Positions 32,422-41,155 of a stretch of DNA of 64,000 nt are shown here, one piece after another. The position numbers and the translations under genes were made by a program. The first letter of the stretch is position 1, and every line of letters begins with the position of its first letter. The stretch spans positions 124,001 through 188,000 of the forward strand of contig NZ_JAQPCG010000005.1 in assembly GCF_028464145.1 (NCBI RefSeq). The letters run 5' to 3'. This DNA is from Maribacter sp. PR1. Lineage in GTDB: Bacteria; Bacteroidota; Bacteroidia; Flavobacteriales; Flavobacteriaceae. Under the pieces are notes generated by a model, which ran no database searches, had not been told where the DNA came from, and saw nothing but the letters and a program-made list of their open reading frames with translations.

Positions 32422-32982
32422 ATGAAAAAAAATCTATCCCTATTGGCACTGGTATTCTGTTCCGTACTTACTGCACAATCTACATGGACAGCTGACAAGG
32501 CCCACTCAAAAATTGGTTTTGCAGTAACTCATCTATTGATATCTGAAGTAGATGGCAATTTTGACGAATTTGAAATTTCCGCAACTGCAGGTGATACTTT
32601 TATGGACCCTACTTTTGATGTTTCTATCACTACCTCTAGTGTAGATACCGATAATGAAAGAAGAGACGGTCATCTAAAGAGCAGTGATTTTTTTGATGTG
32701 GAAGCCCACCCAACAATGACGTTTAAAACTACTTCCGTTGAAAAAACGGGTGATAACACCTTTAAAATGACCGGAGACCTTACCATGCATGGGGTTACTA
32801 AGCCTGTAACTTTAGAAGGAAAAGTAAATGGAGTTATTACTGATCAGCGTAGTCAAAAACTAAAAGCCGGATTAAAATTGACTGGTACAATTGACAGAAC
32901 TGAATTCGGGGTAGGTGAAGAGAGCGCCACCATTGGAAGTGAAATCGATATGACCATCAATTTAGAGATGGCACAACAATAG
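32422..32982 (+). CDS. YceI-family lipid-binding-like periplasmic protein
   Basis: The 186-residue protein has a signal peptide (about 1-18) followed by the YceI beta-barrel. It shows WTADKAHSKIGFAVTHL at the N-terminus, DGHLKSSDFFDVEAHPTMTF in the middle and DRTEFGVG near the end. YceI proteins bind polyisoprenoids in the periplasm. It is a single-gene unit followed by a strong terminator. Confidence 0.92.
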   Translation: MKKNLSLLALVFCSVLTAQSTWTADKAHSKIGFAVTHLLISEVDGNFDEFEISATAGDTFMDPTFDVSITTSSVDTDNERRDGHLKSSDFFDVEAHPTMTFKTTSVEKTGDNTFKMTGDLTMHGVTKPVTLEGKVNGVITDQRSQKLKAGLKLTGTIDRTEFGVGEESATIGSEIDMTINLEMAQQ

Positions 32983-33003
32983 TATCTTGTTGGTTCCAAC
33001 GTC

Positions 33004-33030
33004 AAAACCCACTTTTAAGTGGGTTTTTCT
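33004..33030 (+). terminator. Intrinsic terminator of yceI-like gene
   Basis: The hairpin AAAACCCACTT/AAGTGGGTTTTT is followed by TCTTT, 20 nt after the stop codon. Confidence 0.85.
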
Positions 33031-33111
33031 TTATCCGGAAATACGAGTGTTAAATCTACTGTTTTTATTTAGAATTAATAAAAATAAGTTGGAAATTATT
33101 TTTATAGAAGT

Positions 33112-33119
33112 TAGTTTTG
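33112..33119 (+). promoter_or_regulatory. -7 box of PepSY gene
   Basis: A perfect TAGTTTTG lies 18 nt before the ATG, with a TTG at 33089-33091 as a possible -33 element. It argues against translation from the overlapping TTG at 33117. Confidence 0.55.
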
Positions 33120-33137
33120 CCCAAATTGAAATTTAGG

Positions 33138-34268
33138 ATGAAAGGCTATACGTTTAGGAAATTATTGAATGATCTTCACCTATGGTTAGGTCTGGGGAGT
33201 GGTATTATTCTTTTTTTGGTTTGTTTGAGCGGAACACTGCTCACTTTTGAAGATGAAATAAAGGAATTGTTTTTAGAGGAGATAGTTGTACAGCCCGTTG
33301 AGGGAAAAAAACAGTCTATTGCCGAATTAAAGTCGAGTTTGGAAAAGGAAGGCATCGTAAGCAGCGTAACTATCCGTGCCGATATCCATGAACCCTATCA
33401 ATTTTCCGTAAAGACAGATCCGAAACAAAGAAGAGGAACTACCTTTTTTGTAGACCCGTATTCAGGAGAGTACCGCCAAAAACAAAAGTCCTCTTTAGAT
33501 GGGTTTTTTATGTCTATGTTCAGAATGCATCGTTGGTTATTGTTGGATAGCAAAATAGGTAGGCCAATTGTTGGCGTGGCCACTTTGATATTTTTGTTCT
33601 TGGCCATTAGCGGTCTTTACCTGTGGTTCCCTAAGAAGCTAAAGTGGAAAAAAATTAAACCGGGTTTTAAAATTAAATTTTCCGCCAATTGGAAACGTAT
33701 TAATCATGATTTACATAATACCCTTGGTTTTTACGCCTGTATTTTTTTGGTAATCATGACCTTAACAGGGTTATGTTGGTCATTTGAATGGTACAGAGAT
33801 GTTAGTAGTTCTGTATTGGGTACAAAAGTTTTTGGCGGTAGGGGTGGTGGTCCAAAATTTGAATCTCAAGTAATCGAATCAAATAAGGAACTTACAGCGG
33901 AACAGGTCCTACAAATAACCCAAAATGAATTCAATTATGAGGGCGATGTTAGTTTATTTTTTCTGACATCTGACAGCGATATATATCATATAACTAAAAG
34001 AAAATCAAAAGCAATATCTCCAGTTATTTCTAACAAATTGGTTCTGGATAGGGATGGTAGTGTTTTGAATAAAGAAATATTTACGGATAAACCCCTCAAC
34101 GTTCAAATAGCATCGCTGATAAAACCAATACACACTGGTCAAATATTCGGTACGTTCTCCAAAATTATCTATTTCGTGGCCTGTCTAATTGCTACGAGTC
34201 TTCCTATTACGGGAACGCTGATATGGTGGAATAAACTGAATAAGAAAAAGAAAAAGGTTAAGAAATGA
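33138..34268 (+). CDS. PepSY-associated membrane protein
   Basis: The 376-residue inner-membrane protein of the PepSY-TM family has four transmembrane helices. The first follows LLNDLHLWLGLGSG, others follow HRWLL and NHDLHNTLGFYACIF, and the last is before the basic C-terminus. The conserved His in WLG/HRW/HNTLG positions could bind haem. Family members are linked to iron uptake or ferric reduction, but the role here is not shown by neighbours. I used the ATG after the -7 box instead of the TTG at 33117, which overlaps the promoter. Confidence 0.82.
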   Translation: MKGYTFRKLLNDLHLWLGLGSGIILFLVCLSGTLLTFEDEIKELFLEEIVVQPVEGKKQSIAELKSSLEKEGIVSSVTIRADIHEPYQFSVKTDPKQRRGTTFFVDPYSGEYRQKQKSSLDGFFMSMFRMHRWLLLDSKIGRPIVGVATLIFLFLAISGLYLWFPKKLKWKKIKPGFKIKFSANWKRINHDLHNTLGFYACIFLVIMTLTGLCWSFEWYRDVSSSVLGTKVFGGRGGGPKFESQVIESNKELTAEQVLQITQNEFNYEGDVSLFFLTSDSDIYHITKRKSKAISPVISNKLVLDRDGSVLNKEIFTDKPLNVQIASLIKPIHTGQIFGTFSKIIYFVACLIATSLPITGTLIWWNKLNKKKKKVKK

Positions 34269-34288
34269 TTTTATAAAGCTCTTATTTG

Positions 34289-34322
34289 AAAAGGCCTCTA
34301 ATTAATTTTAAAGGTCTTTTTT
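34289..34322 (+). terminator. Intrinsic terminator of PepSY gene
   Basis: A stem AAAAGGCCT/AGGTCTTTT (one G-U pair) is followed by TTTTG, about 20 nt after the stop codon. Confidence 0.65.
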
Positions 34323-34510
34323 GTTGGGGGTGGAAAAATGATTTAACCTTTTAACGTGTTCACTTGATTAATCAATACAGATTCAAAAGTATTTTTGAAA
34401 CTTAATGGGATTGGTGTTTAAAAGAATTCACATGAAATATAATAACAATTTCTTTGCTGCTGGAATAGGGGATTTTAAAGAATTTGACATCTTCAAGTTA
34501 TTAAATGTAT

Positions 34511-34579
34511 ATTGTACACATAATATATGTTATATGTGTTACAATTATTTTAAATAGCGCTGTAAATACGGTATATTTG
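34511..34579 (+). promoter_or_regulatory. Dyad and -7 box upstream of tkt
   Basis: ATTGTACACATA (34511-34522) is mirrored by TATGTG-T-TACAAT (34533-34545) with a single extra T. This is a likely operator centred about 55 nt before the start predicted from the -7 box TATATTTG (34572-34579). Confidence 0.55.
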
Positions 34580-34628
34580 AGGCGCAAAGTCTAAAAGTAA
34601 AAGCTAATTTTAAACAACCTTTTAATAA

Positions 34629-36659
34629 ATGAATCGAGAAATAGATCAATTAGCCGCGGATAATATTAGAGCATTAGCCGTAGCTATGGTAGAAAAGGCA
34701 AACTCTGGACATCCGGGAGGACCTATGGGAGGCGCTGATTATATGCATATTTTATATTCCGAATTTTTTAATTATGATCCAGCGGATATGCACTGGCCTT
34801 TCCGTGACCGCTTTTTTATGGATGCAGGTCACCTTTCTACATTGATGTACGCCCAGTACTACATGTTGGGAAATTACAAAAAGGAAGATGTAGCAAACTT
34901 TAGACAATGGGAGTCCGTTACGCCAGGACATCCGGAAGTTGATGTCGCCAGAGGTATCGAAAATACCTCCGGACCATTGGGCCAAGGGCATACCATGGGT
35001 GTTGGAGCTGCAATTGCTGCTAAATTTCTACAGGCAAGATTTGGAGACTGGATGAACCATAAGGTTTATGGATTTATCTCCGATGGTGGGGTTCAAGAAG
35101 AAATTTCTCAAGGAGCCGGCCGAATTGCAGGACATTTAGGTTTGAACAACTTTATCATGTTTTATGATGCAAATGATGTTCAACTTTCTTCGAAGACGGA
35201 CGAGGTAACCTCTGAAGATACCGCTAAGAAATACGAAGCATGGGGATGGAAAGTAGTAACCATAGATGGTCACGACCATGACCAAATTAGAAAAGCACTT
35301 GCTGATGCCAATGCAGAAACTGAAAGGCCAACCTTGATAATAGGAGAAACGATCATGGGTAAGGGCTGTGTTACTGCAGATGGTGAAATGTACGAAGGGT
35401 ACACGGAACTACATGGTAAGCCTATTGGTGATACCGGTGCGGACTATGAAAAGACCTTACAGAATCTTGGGGCCGATGTTGAGAACCCATTTGATATTTT
35501 CAAGACGGTGGCCGAGTACTACGAAGATATTATAGGAAAGAAAAAAGCGGCTGCCCATGCTAAGAAATTGGAAATTGATTCATGGAGAGCGGATAACATT
35601 GAACTTTCCAACAAAATAGATAATTTCTTCGATGGGAAGCTACCAGAACTTGATTTTGGCACTATCGCCCAGAAAGAGGGACAGGCGACTAGAGCAGCCT
35701 CTTCCAATGTATTGGCGTATTTGGCTGATAATGTTGAAAACATGATTGTTTCTTCAGCGGATTTATCCAATAGTGATAAAACGGATGGGTTCTTAAAAAA
35801 GACATCTATTCTCAAAAAAGGAGATTTTTCAGGTGCGTTCTTACAAGCAGGTGTAGCAGAACTGACAATGGCGGCGCTCGCAAACGGTATCGCATTGCAC
35901 GGAGGGGTTATTCCGGTCGTAGCAACATTTTTCGTATTCTCGGACTATATGAAACCGGCCATTCGTTTAAGTGCCATTCAGGAGTTACCTATTAAATTTG
36001 TATGGACTCACGATGCCTTTAGGGTAGGGGAAGATGGTCCAACTCACCAACCTATAGAACAGGAGGCCCAGATAAGACTGCTGGAAAAATTAAAGAACCA
36101 CAGCCATGAACAAAGTTTTGTAGCCTTACGTCCTGCGGATTCCCAAGAAACCAATGTAGGATGGAAGATGGCCATGGAAAATAAAAAGACCCCTACAGGC
36201 CTAATACTTTCAAGACAAGGTATAAAGGATGTTCCAGCGCAATCCGGTAGTCGTTATGAGGAAGCCCTCGGAGCACAGAAAGGAGGTTATTTGGTCCAAG
36301 AAACATCAGACCCGGATATAATATTGATAGCCAATGGTTCAGAGGTTTCTACCTTGATAGAGGCCTCCAAATTACTCGTGGAGAAAGAAAATCTTAAGGT
36401 AAACATAGCATCAATACCTTCCGAAGGAATATTTAGACAACAGTCCAAGGAATATCAAGAAAAAGTGATACCCAGCAATAAACCTATATTTGGTTTAACA
36501 GCTGGTCTCCCGGTTAATTTAGAGGGACTTGCCGGACCAAACGGTAAGGTTTTTGGACTGGAGCATTTTGGGTATTCGGCACCTGCTACCGTACTGGATG
36601 AAAAATTTGGATTTACAGGTGATCAGGTATATCAACAGGTTATGGATTTTTTAAAATAA
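34629..36659 (+). CDS. tkt: Transketolase
   Basis: This 676-residue thiamine-diphosphate enzyme of the non-oxidative pentose phosphate pathway is full length. It begins AADNIRALAVAMVEKANSGHPGG, with TSGPLGQGHTMGVGAAIAAK for the cofactor. The Bacteroidota form of the TPP motif is FISDGGVQEE...NN, where Gly-Asp-Gly of other transketolases is Ser-Asp-Gly. WTHDAFRVGEDGPTHQPIEQ carries the cofactor-activating Glu. The transaldolase-like gene follows after 23 nt. A dyad and a good -7 box lie upstream. Confidence 0.95.
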   Translation: MNREIDQLAADNIRALAVAMVEKANSGHPGGPMGGADYMHILYSEFFNYDPADMHWPFRDRFFMDAGHLSTLMYAQYYMLGNYKKEDVANFRQWESVTPGHPEVDVARGIENTSGPLGQGHTMGVGAAIAAKFLQARFGDWMNHKVYGFISDGGVQEEISQGAGRIAGHLGLNNFIMFYDANDVQLSSKTDEVTSEDTAKKYEAWGWKVVTIDGHDHDQIRKALADANAETERPTLIIGETIMGKGCVTADGEMYEGYTELHGKPIGDTGADYEKTLQNLGADVENPFDIFKTVAEYYEDIIGKKKAAAHAKKLEIDSWRADNIELSNKIDNFFDGKLPELDFGTIAQKEGQATRAASSNVLAYLADNVENMIVSSADLSNSDKTDGFLKKTSILKKGDFSGAFLQAGVAELTMAALANGIALHGGVIPVVATFFVFSDYMKPAIRLSAIQELPIKFVWTHDAFRVGEDGPTHQPIEQEAQIRLLEKLKNHSHEQSFVALRPADSQETNVGWKMAMENKKTPTGLILSRQGIKDVPAQSGSRYEEALGAQKGGYLVQETSDPDIILIANGSEVSTLIEASKLLVEKENLKVNIASIPSEGIFRQQSKEYQEKVIPSNKPIFGLTAGLPVNLEGLAGPNGKVFGLEHFGYSAPATVLDEKFGFTGDQVYQQVMDFLK

Positions 36660-36682
36660 TTGAACATTTAAAATAAGAAAAA

Positions 36683-37336
36683 ATGAAATTTTTTATAGAT
36701 ACAGCAAATTTAGACGAGATTAAAGAAGCCCAGGATATGGGAGTGTTGGATGGTGTCACCACCAATCCTTCCCTTATGGCCAAAGAAGGTATTACTGGTT
36801 CGGAAAATATCCTGAACCACTACAAAAAAATATGTGACTTGGTTGACGGACACGTAAGTGCAGAGGTTATTTCCACGGATTTTGACGGAATGGTAGAAGA
36901 AGGAGAGAAATTGGCAGCCTTGAATCCACAGATTGTGGTAAAGCTTCCAATGATTGCCGATGGTGTTAAAGCCTGTAAATATTTTTCCGATAAAGGCATT
37001 AAAACCAATGTAACTTTGGTTTTTTCTGCAGGTCAGGCCTTGTTGGCGGCAAAAGCTGGAGCTACTTACGTTTCACCTTTCATTGGTCGTTTGGATGATA
37101 TTTCTACGGACGGGTTAGGATTGATAAATGATATCCGTTTAATTTATGATAACTACGGTTTTGAAACCGAAATATTGGCAGCATCCATAAGACACGTAAT
37201 GCACGTATTGGATTGTGCCAAAATTGGTGCAGATGTTATGACAGGCCCTCTATCAGCGATTAAAGGACTACTTAAACATCCATTGACAGATAGTGGACTA
37301 GCCAAGTTTTTAGAGGACTATAAAAAAGGAAACTAA
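36683..37336 (+). CDS. Transaldolase / fructose-6-phosphate aldolase family
   Basis: The 217-residue TIM-barrel enzyme has the small-transaldolase signatures [25 protein letters not shown] and the Schiff-base lysine K87 in [15 protein letters not shown] follows, matching the phosphate-binding end. This size class includes transaldolase and fructose-6-phosphate aldolase (FSA), which sequence alone does not separate safely here. Its position 23 nt after transketolase favours transaldolase in the pentose phosphate pathway. Confidence 0.93.
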   Translation: MKFFIDTANLDEIKEAQDMGVLDGVTTNPSLMAKEGITGSENILNHYKKICDLVDGHVSAEVISTDFDGMVEEGEKLAALNPQIVVKLPMIADGVKACKYFSDKGIKTNVTLVFSAGQALLAAKAGATYVSPFIGRLDDISTDGLGLINDIRLIYDNYGFETEILAASIRHVMHVLDCAKIGADVMTGPLSAIKGLLKHPLTDSGLAKFLEDYKKGN

Positions 37337-37363
37337 TCATTGGTTTTACCTTAATGAAGTACT

Positions 37364-37397
37364 AAAAAACATCTGATTTTTGAATCAGGTGTTTTTT
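37364..37397 (+). terminator. Intrinsic terminator of tkt-tal operon
   Basis: A long stem AAAAAACATCTGATT/AATCAGGTGTTTTTT (one G-U pair) ends in a T-run, shortly after the transaldolase stop. Confidence 0.85.
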
Positions 37398-37511
37398 GTT
37401 TGTAGCCTTGAGCGTAAGTTTTATTGAAACTTCAAAAAACCTAGAATAAACACAGTTATTACCTTTTGGTTTTAATATGTAATTTTACTCCATTGAATTT
37501 TAAAATTGTAT

Positions 37512-38648
37512 ATGTATAAATATATAAACACGTTAGGAATTATTGCGCTACTAATTGTATTTCAATCATGTAAGGAGGAGAAGAAGGGAGTTCCATTAAA
37601 AGAGGGCGTGGCTAAAGAAAATAGTATACCAGCACAAAGGGATGAGGATGTAGCGTTATTGGTTAAAAAACCAGATAGTGTAGTCGTACCAAATGGAATG
37701 GTTTGGATATCGGGTGGCGAATTAAAACAAGGAGCAGTTCCCCAGGATAAGATGGCCATGGAGCATGAAAAGCCTGCAATAGATGTGCTAGTTGATGGTT
37801 TTTTTATGGATGTCACCGAGGTGACCAATGCCCAGTTCAAAGCATTTGTTGCGGAAACAGGATATGTTACTACTGCGGAAAGGGCTATTGACTGGGAGGA
37901 ACTTAAGAAGCAGGTTCCGGAAGGTACCGAAAAACCTCATGATTCCGTTTTGCAGCCAGGTTCCTTAACCTTTAAGAAGACTAAATCCTCGGTACCCAAT
38001 TTATACGATTTTTCTCAGTGGTGGAACTGGACCATTGGAGCCAATTGGAAACACCCGAATGGACCCGACAGCAGTATAGCGGGTAAAGACAATTATCCGG
38101 TAGTTCAAATATCCTATGAGGACGCCATGGAGTATTGTAAATGGGCTGGAAGAAGACTTCCCACGGAAGCAGAATGGGAGTTAGCTGCGAGAGGAGGCAA
38201 TGGCGGTACCACTTTTTTCTGGGGAGATGATATCACCCTATTAAAAAATAAAGCCAATACTTGGGAAGGAGAATTTCCTGTAGAAAATACTAAAACGGAC
38301 GGATATGAGTTCAGGGCACCGGTTAAGTCATATCCTCCAAATGAATACGGTCTTTATGATATGGCAGGAAATGTTTGGGAGTGGACCAGTGATTGGTACA
38401 ATACAAATTACTATAAAAACGTAAATTCTTCCGGAGCCGTTCAAAAAAATCCAAAAGGTGCAAGTGCGCCATTTACACCTAATAATCCTTATGCCAAGGA
38501 AAGGGTGATCAAAGGAGGATCATTCTTATGTAGTGCCTCTTATTGTGCCAGCTACAGAGTTTCTGCCAGAATGGGTTCCAGTATGGACTCTTCCTTGGAG
38601 CATACTGGGTTTAGAACAGTAGCAACCGTAGATATGTTGACTGAATAA
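37512..38648 (+). CDS. Formylglycine-generating enzyme-like lipoprotein (SUMF1 family)
   Basis: The roughly 378-residue protein has a lipoprotein signal (FQSC) and an FGE-sulfatase domain. The domain shows MVWISGGELKQG, DVTEVTNAQFKAFV, RRLPTEAEWELAARGG, GLYDMAGNVWEWTSDWY and GGSFLCSASYCASYRVSARM. The two cysteines in the last block (spacing C-x4-C) match the copper/O2-dependent catalytic pair of true FGEs; gliding lipoproteins such as GldJ and GldK, as I recall, lack them. FGE converts a sulfatase Cys to formylglycine. No sulfatase gene is in the window. The ATG two codons after an in-frame TTG was used. Confidence 0.85.
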   Translation: MYKYINTLGIIALLIVFQSCKEEKKGVPLKEGVAKENSIPAQRDEDVALLVKKPDSVVVPNGMVWISGGELKQGAVPQDKMAMEHEKPAIDVLVDGFFMDVTEVTNAQFKAFVAETGYVTTAERAIDWEELKKQVPEGTEKPHDSVLQPGSLTFKKTKSSVPNLYDFSQWWNWTIGANWKHPNGPDSSIAGKDNYPVVQISYEDAMEYCKWAGRRLPTEAEWELAARGGNGGTTFFWGDDITLLKNKANTWEGEFPVENTKTDGYEFRAPVKSYPPNEYGLYDMAGNVWEWTSDWYNTNYYKNVNSSGAVQKNPKGASAPFTPNNPYAKERVIKGGSFLCSASYCASYRVSARMGSSMDSSLEHTGFRTVATVDMLTE

Positions 38649-38663
38649 TAAAGTTTTACGCTA

Positions 38664-39362
38664 TTAATTAAGCAGGTTAAGAATTTCATCTAACCGTATA
38701 TTGCTATTCCTGCTCATTGGAAGTTTATTGCTATCTACCTGCACATGTCGGTGATTATACAATTCGATTTTTTCTATGTTTACGATATAGGATTTATGAA
38801 TTCGTAAAAACTTTTCTTGGGGTAATTTCTCTATAAATGCTTTCATAGTGGATAGGACAATCAGCTTTCTCTCTTTGGTAATAATCTTAACATAATCCCC
38901 TAAGGCTTCTATCCAAAGAATATCTTTGGAAAAAAGCCTTATTTCTTTTAGATTACTCTTCACCAATATAAAATCTTCATCTATTTTGGTGTTAATCGGA
39001 AGTTTTGACTTAACCAATACTTTTTCGATAGCCTTGTTAAAACGAGCCACTGTGTAGGGTTTTAACAGATAGTCTGTAACATTGAAGTCGAAAGCTTTCG
39101 TTGCATGAGTGGGGTTGGCGGAAGTTATAATCGTTTGTTGGGATTGATTCAATTTATTTAAAAGCTCAAAGCCGTTCATTTTGGGTAATTCAATATCCAG
39201 AAATAATAAATCGAACGCAGTCCTGTTCATGAAATTCAAGGCATTGATTCCGTTATCAAAGGAATGTAATATTTGAATATGGTTATTTTGATTTATAATT
39301 TTCTCAAGCAGAATTCTATGTAAAGGGGAATCCTCAACAATAACGCATTTTAATGTTGTCAT
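38664..39362 (-). CDS. LytTR-family response regulator
   Basis: The 232-residue protein has a receiver domain (1-120) with acidic pocket E10/D11, phosphoacceptor D56 (LLFLDIELP) and K in LLKPYT. A LytTR DNA-binding domain follows (about 135-232; DILWIEALGDYVKI, FLRIHKSYIVNI). It is convergent with the FGE-like gene and no histidine kinase is adjacent, so the partner is encoded elsewhere. Confidence 0.93.
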   Translation of the reverse strand: MTTLKCVIVEDSPLHRILLEKIINQNNHIQILHSFDNGINALNFMNRTAFDLLFLDIELPKMNGFELLNKLNQSQQTIITSANPTHATKAFDFNVTDYLLKPYTVARFNKAIEKVLVKSKLPINTKIDEDFILVKSNLKEIRLFSKDILWIEALGDYVKIITKERKLIVLSTMKAFIEKLPQEKFLRIHKSYIVNIEKIELYNHRHVQVDSNKLPMSRNSNIRLDEILNLLN

Positions 39363-39512
39363 AATTAATTTTAATAGTATTCTACCCTATTTACGGTGTT
39401 TTGCACAAAAGGTTCATTTAATCAATTTGAAGCATATTTCGTTAATGACTTATCATTCGTATTCCTGTGAAAACTTTTAATAACTTCGATGTAAGTTTTT
39501 TATCCAAAAAGC

Positions 39513-39520
39513 TACTTTTG
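39513..39520 (+). promoter_or_regulatory. -7 box of trxB
   Basis: TACTTTTG lies 29 nt upstream of the ATG and matches the Bacteroidota TAnnTTTG element perfectly. Confidence 0.55.
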
Positions 39521-39549
39521 TAAAACAAATCGAAAGAATTTTTAATATT

Positions 39550-40533
39550 ATGTCGGAAGCAATTGAGAGAGTAAAAACATTGATTATTGGGTCTGGACCG
39601 GCGGGTTATACGGCGGCCATTTATGCCGCAAGAGCGGATTTAAAACCTGTTCTATATACAGGTATGGAACCCGGAGGACAGTTAACAACAACAACCGAAG
39701 TGGATAACTTCCCTGGTTATCCAGAAGGTATCGATGGTCCTTCCATGATGGTACAATTACAACAGCAAGCTGAGCGTTTTGGTACGGATGTTCGCATAGG
39801 TATGGCAACGGCAGTTGAGTTCAGCAAAAAAGAAGGTGGAATCCATAGAGTTACCGTGGATAACGATAAAGAGATTGAAGCAGAAACAGTTATTATTTCT
39901 ACCGGTGCCTCCGCAAAATATCTGAACATTCCAAGTGAACAAAAATTACGAGGAGGAGGAGTTTCGGCGTGTGCGGTCTGTGATGGCTTCTTCTACAAAG
40001 GTCAGGATGTAGCCATAGTGGGCGCCGGAGATACTGCAGCTGAGGAGGCTTCTTATTTAGCCAACATATGCAATAAGGTAACCATGTTGGTTCGAAAGGA
40101 TTATATGAGGGCATCAAAAGCTATGCAGCATAGGGTTCAGAGTCTAAAAAATATAGAAATTAAGTACAACACCGAGGTGGATGAGGTATTGGGGGAACAA
40201 GTAGTTGAAGGACTTAGAATGGTAAACAATCAAACCGGTGAAAAGGAAGAGATTGCCATTACGGGACTTTTTATAGCAATAGGACATAAACCTAATACCG
40301 ATATTTTTAAAGGGCAATTAGATATGGACGATACAGGTTATATTATTACTAAGGGCAAATCGACCAAGACAAATCTTCCGGGTGTATTTGCTTCCGGAGA
40401 TGCTCAGGATAAAGAATATAGACAGGCGGTTACCGCTGCAGGGACAGGTTGTATGGCGGCATTGGACGCAGAGCGATATCTTGCAACGATTGGGTCCGTA
40501 GAAGAAACGATAGCAGATGATTACAATGTTTAA
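39550..40533 (+). CDS. trxB: Thioredoxin reductase
   Basis: The 327-residue FAD/NADPH enzyme has GSGPAGYTAAIYAARA (14-29) for FAD, GGQLTTTTEVDNFPG, the redox-active pair C141/C144 in CAVCDG, GAGDTAAEEA for NADPH and GVFASGDAQDKEYRQA at the C-terminus. It keeps thioredoxin reduced, and thioredoxin-type systems also clear protein persulfides. It is a monocistronic gene ending in a strong terminator. Confidence 0.96.
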   Translation: MSEAIERVKTLIIGSGPAGYTAAIYAARADLKPVLYTGMEPGGQLTTTTEVDNFPGYPEGIDGPSMMVQLQQQAERFGTDVRIGMATAVEFSKKEGGIHRVTVDNDKEIEAETVIISTGASAKYLNIPSEQKLRGGGVSACAVCDGFFYKGQDVAIVGAGDTAAEEASYLANICNKVTMLVRKDYMRASKAMQHRVQSLKNIEIKYNTEVDEVLGEQVVEGLRMVNNQTGEKEEIAITGLFIAIGHKPNTDIFKGQLDMDDTGYIITKGKSTKTNLPGVFASGDAQDKEYRQAVTAAGTGCMAALDAERYLATIGSVEETIADDYNV

Positions 40534-40554
40534 ATAAAGGAATTGTATAAATAG

Positions 40555-40580
40555 AAAAAGCGCCGATTAGGCGCTTTTTT
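40555..40580. terminator. Bidirectional intrinsic terminator trxB / lipocalin-like gene
   Basis: A stem AAAAAGCGCC/GGCGCTTTTTT with a 5-nt loop lies between two convergent genes. Confidence 0.88.
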
Positions 40581-40598
40581 GTTAAGTTCTACTAAAGT

Positions 40599-41045
40599 TT
40601 AATCAATTCTTTTATAGTTCTCCGAATAAACGCGATTACCATCATCATCTAGGGTAATTTGACTATAATTATTATCATCAAGAACGAGTTCAAATTTAAA
40701 GACTTGAACGGTATCCTGTATTTTCATCATTTCGGCAGAACCATATTCTAAGCGTTCTTCCAGTTCATTTTGTGTATTGGTATAGGAGCCATATCCAAAC
40801 CATTCTGATGGGTCATCTGGAGAATAACGTGTCCACATAACTTTACCCTTGCTATAAATCTTAACCTGCCGATAACCATTTACGTTCTGTAATGTGTCTG
40901 AAACACCGGTTTCATCATAATTGTATCGGTTGATAAGTTCCCAAGTTCCTTCCAAGGAATTTTTGTTCTGTAGTTTTGAAGAAGTAATACTGGTAAGGCT
41001 TACCAATAAAAGCATCAAAAAAACCGATCCAAATATTTTTTTCAT
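40599..41045 (-). CDS. Secreted lipocalin-like (DUF4488-type) protein
   Basis: The 148-residue protein has a signal peptide (about 1-22) followed by LEGTWELINRYNYDET and a run of beta strands. This resembles the lipocalin-like DUF4488 family, which is common in Bacteroidota and has no defined function. No operon partner is obvious. Confidence 0.65.
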   Translation of the reverse strand: MKKIFGSVFLMLLLVSLTSITSSKLQNKNSLEGTWELINRYNYDETGVSDTLQNVNGYRQVKIYSKGKVMWTRYSPDDPSEWFGYGSYTNTQNELEERLEYGSAEMMKIQDTVQVFKFELVLDDNNYSQITLDDDGNRVYSENYKRID

Positions 41046-41155
41046 GGCCTTATTATTTAATGGTTATTAATACCATAAAAGATACAAATAATATTAATAA
41101 TTTAACAATTTTAACATTGAATAATTAAGAATATTTCATTAATAAGGTTGTTGGG

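Larger units (their letters stand above)
34269..34628. other. Intergenic region upstream of transketolase
   Basis: This 360-bp gap contains the terminator of the PepSY gene, then AT-rich sequence, a 12-bp dyad around 34511-34545, and the transketolase -7 box. No small gene was seen. Confidence 0.75.
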
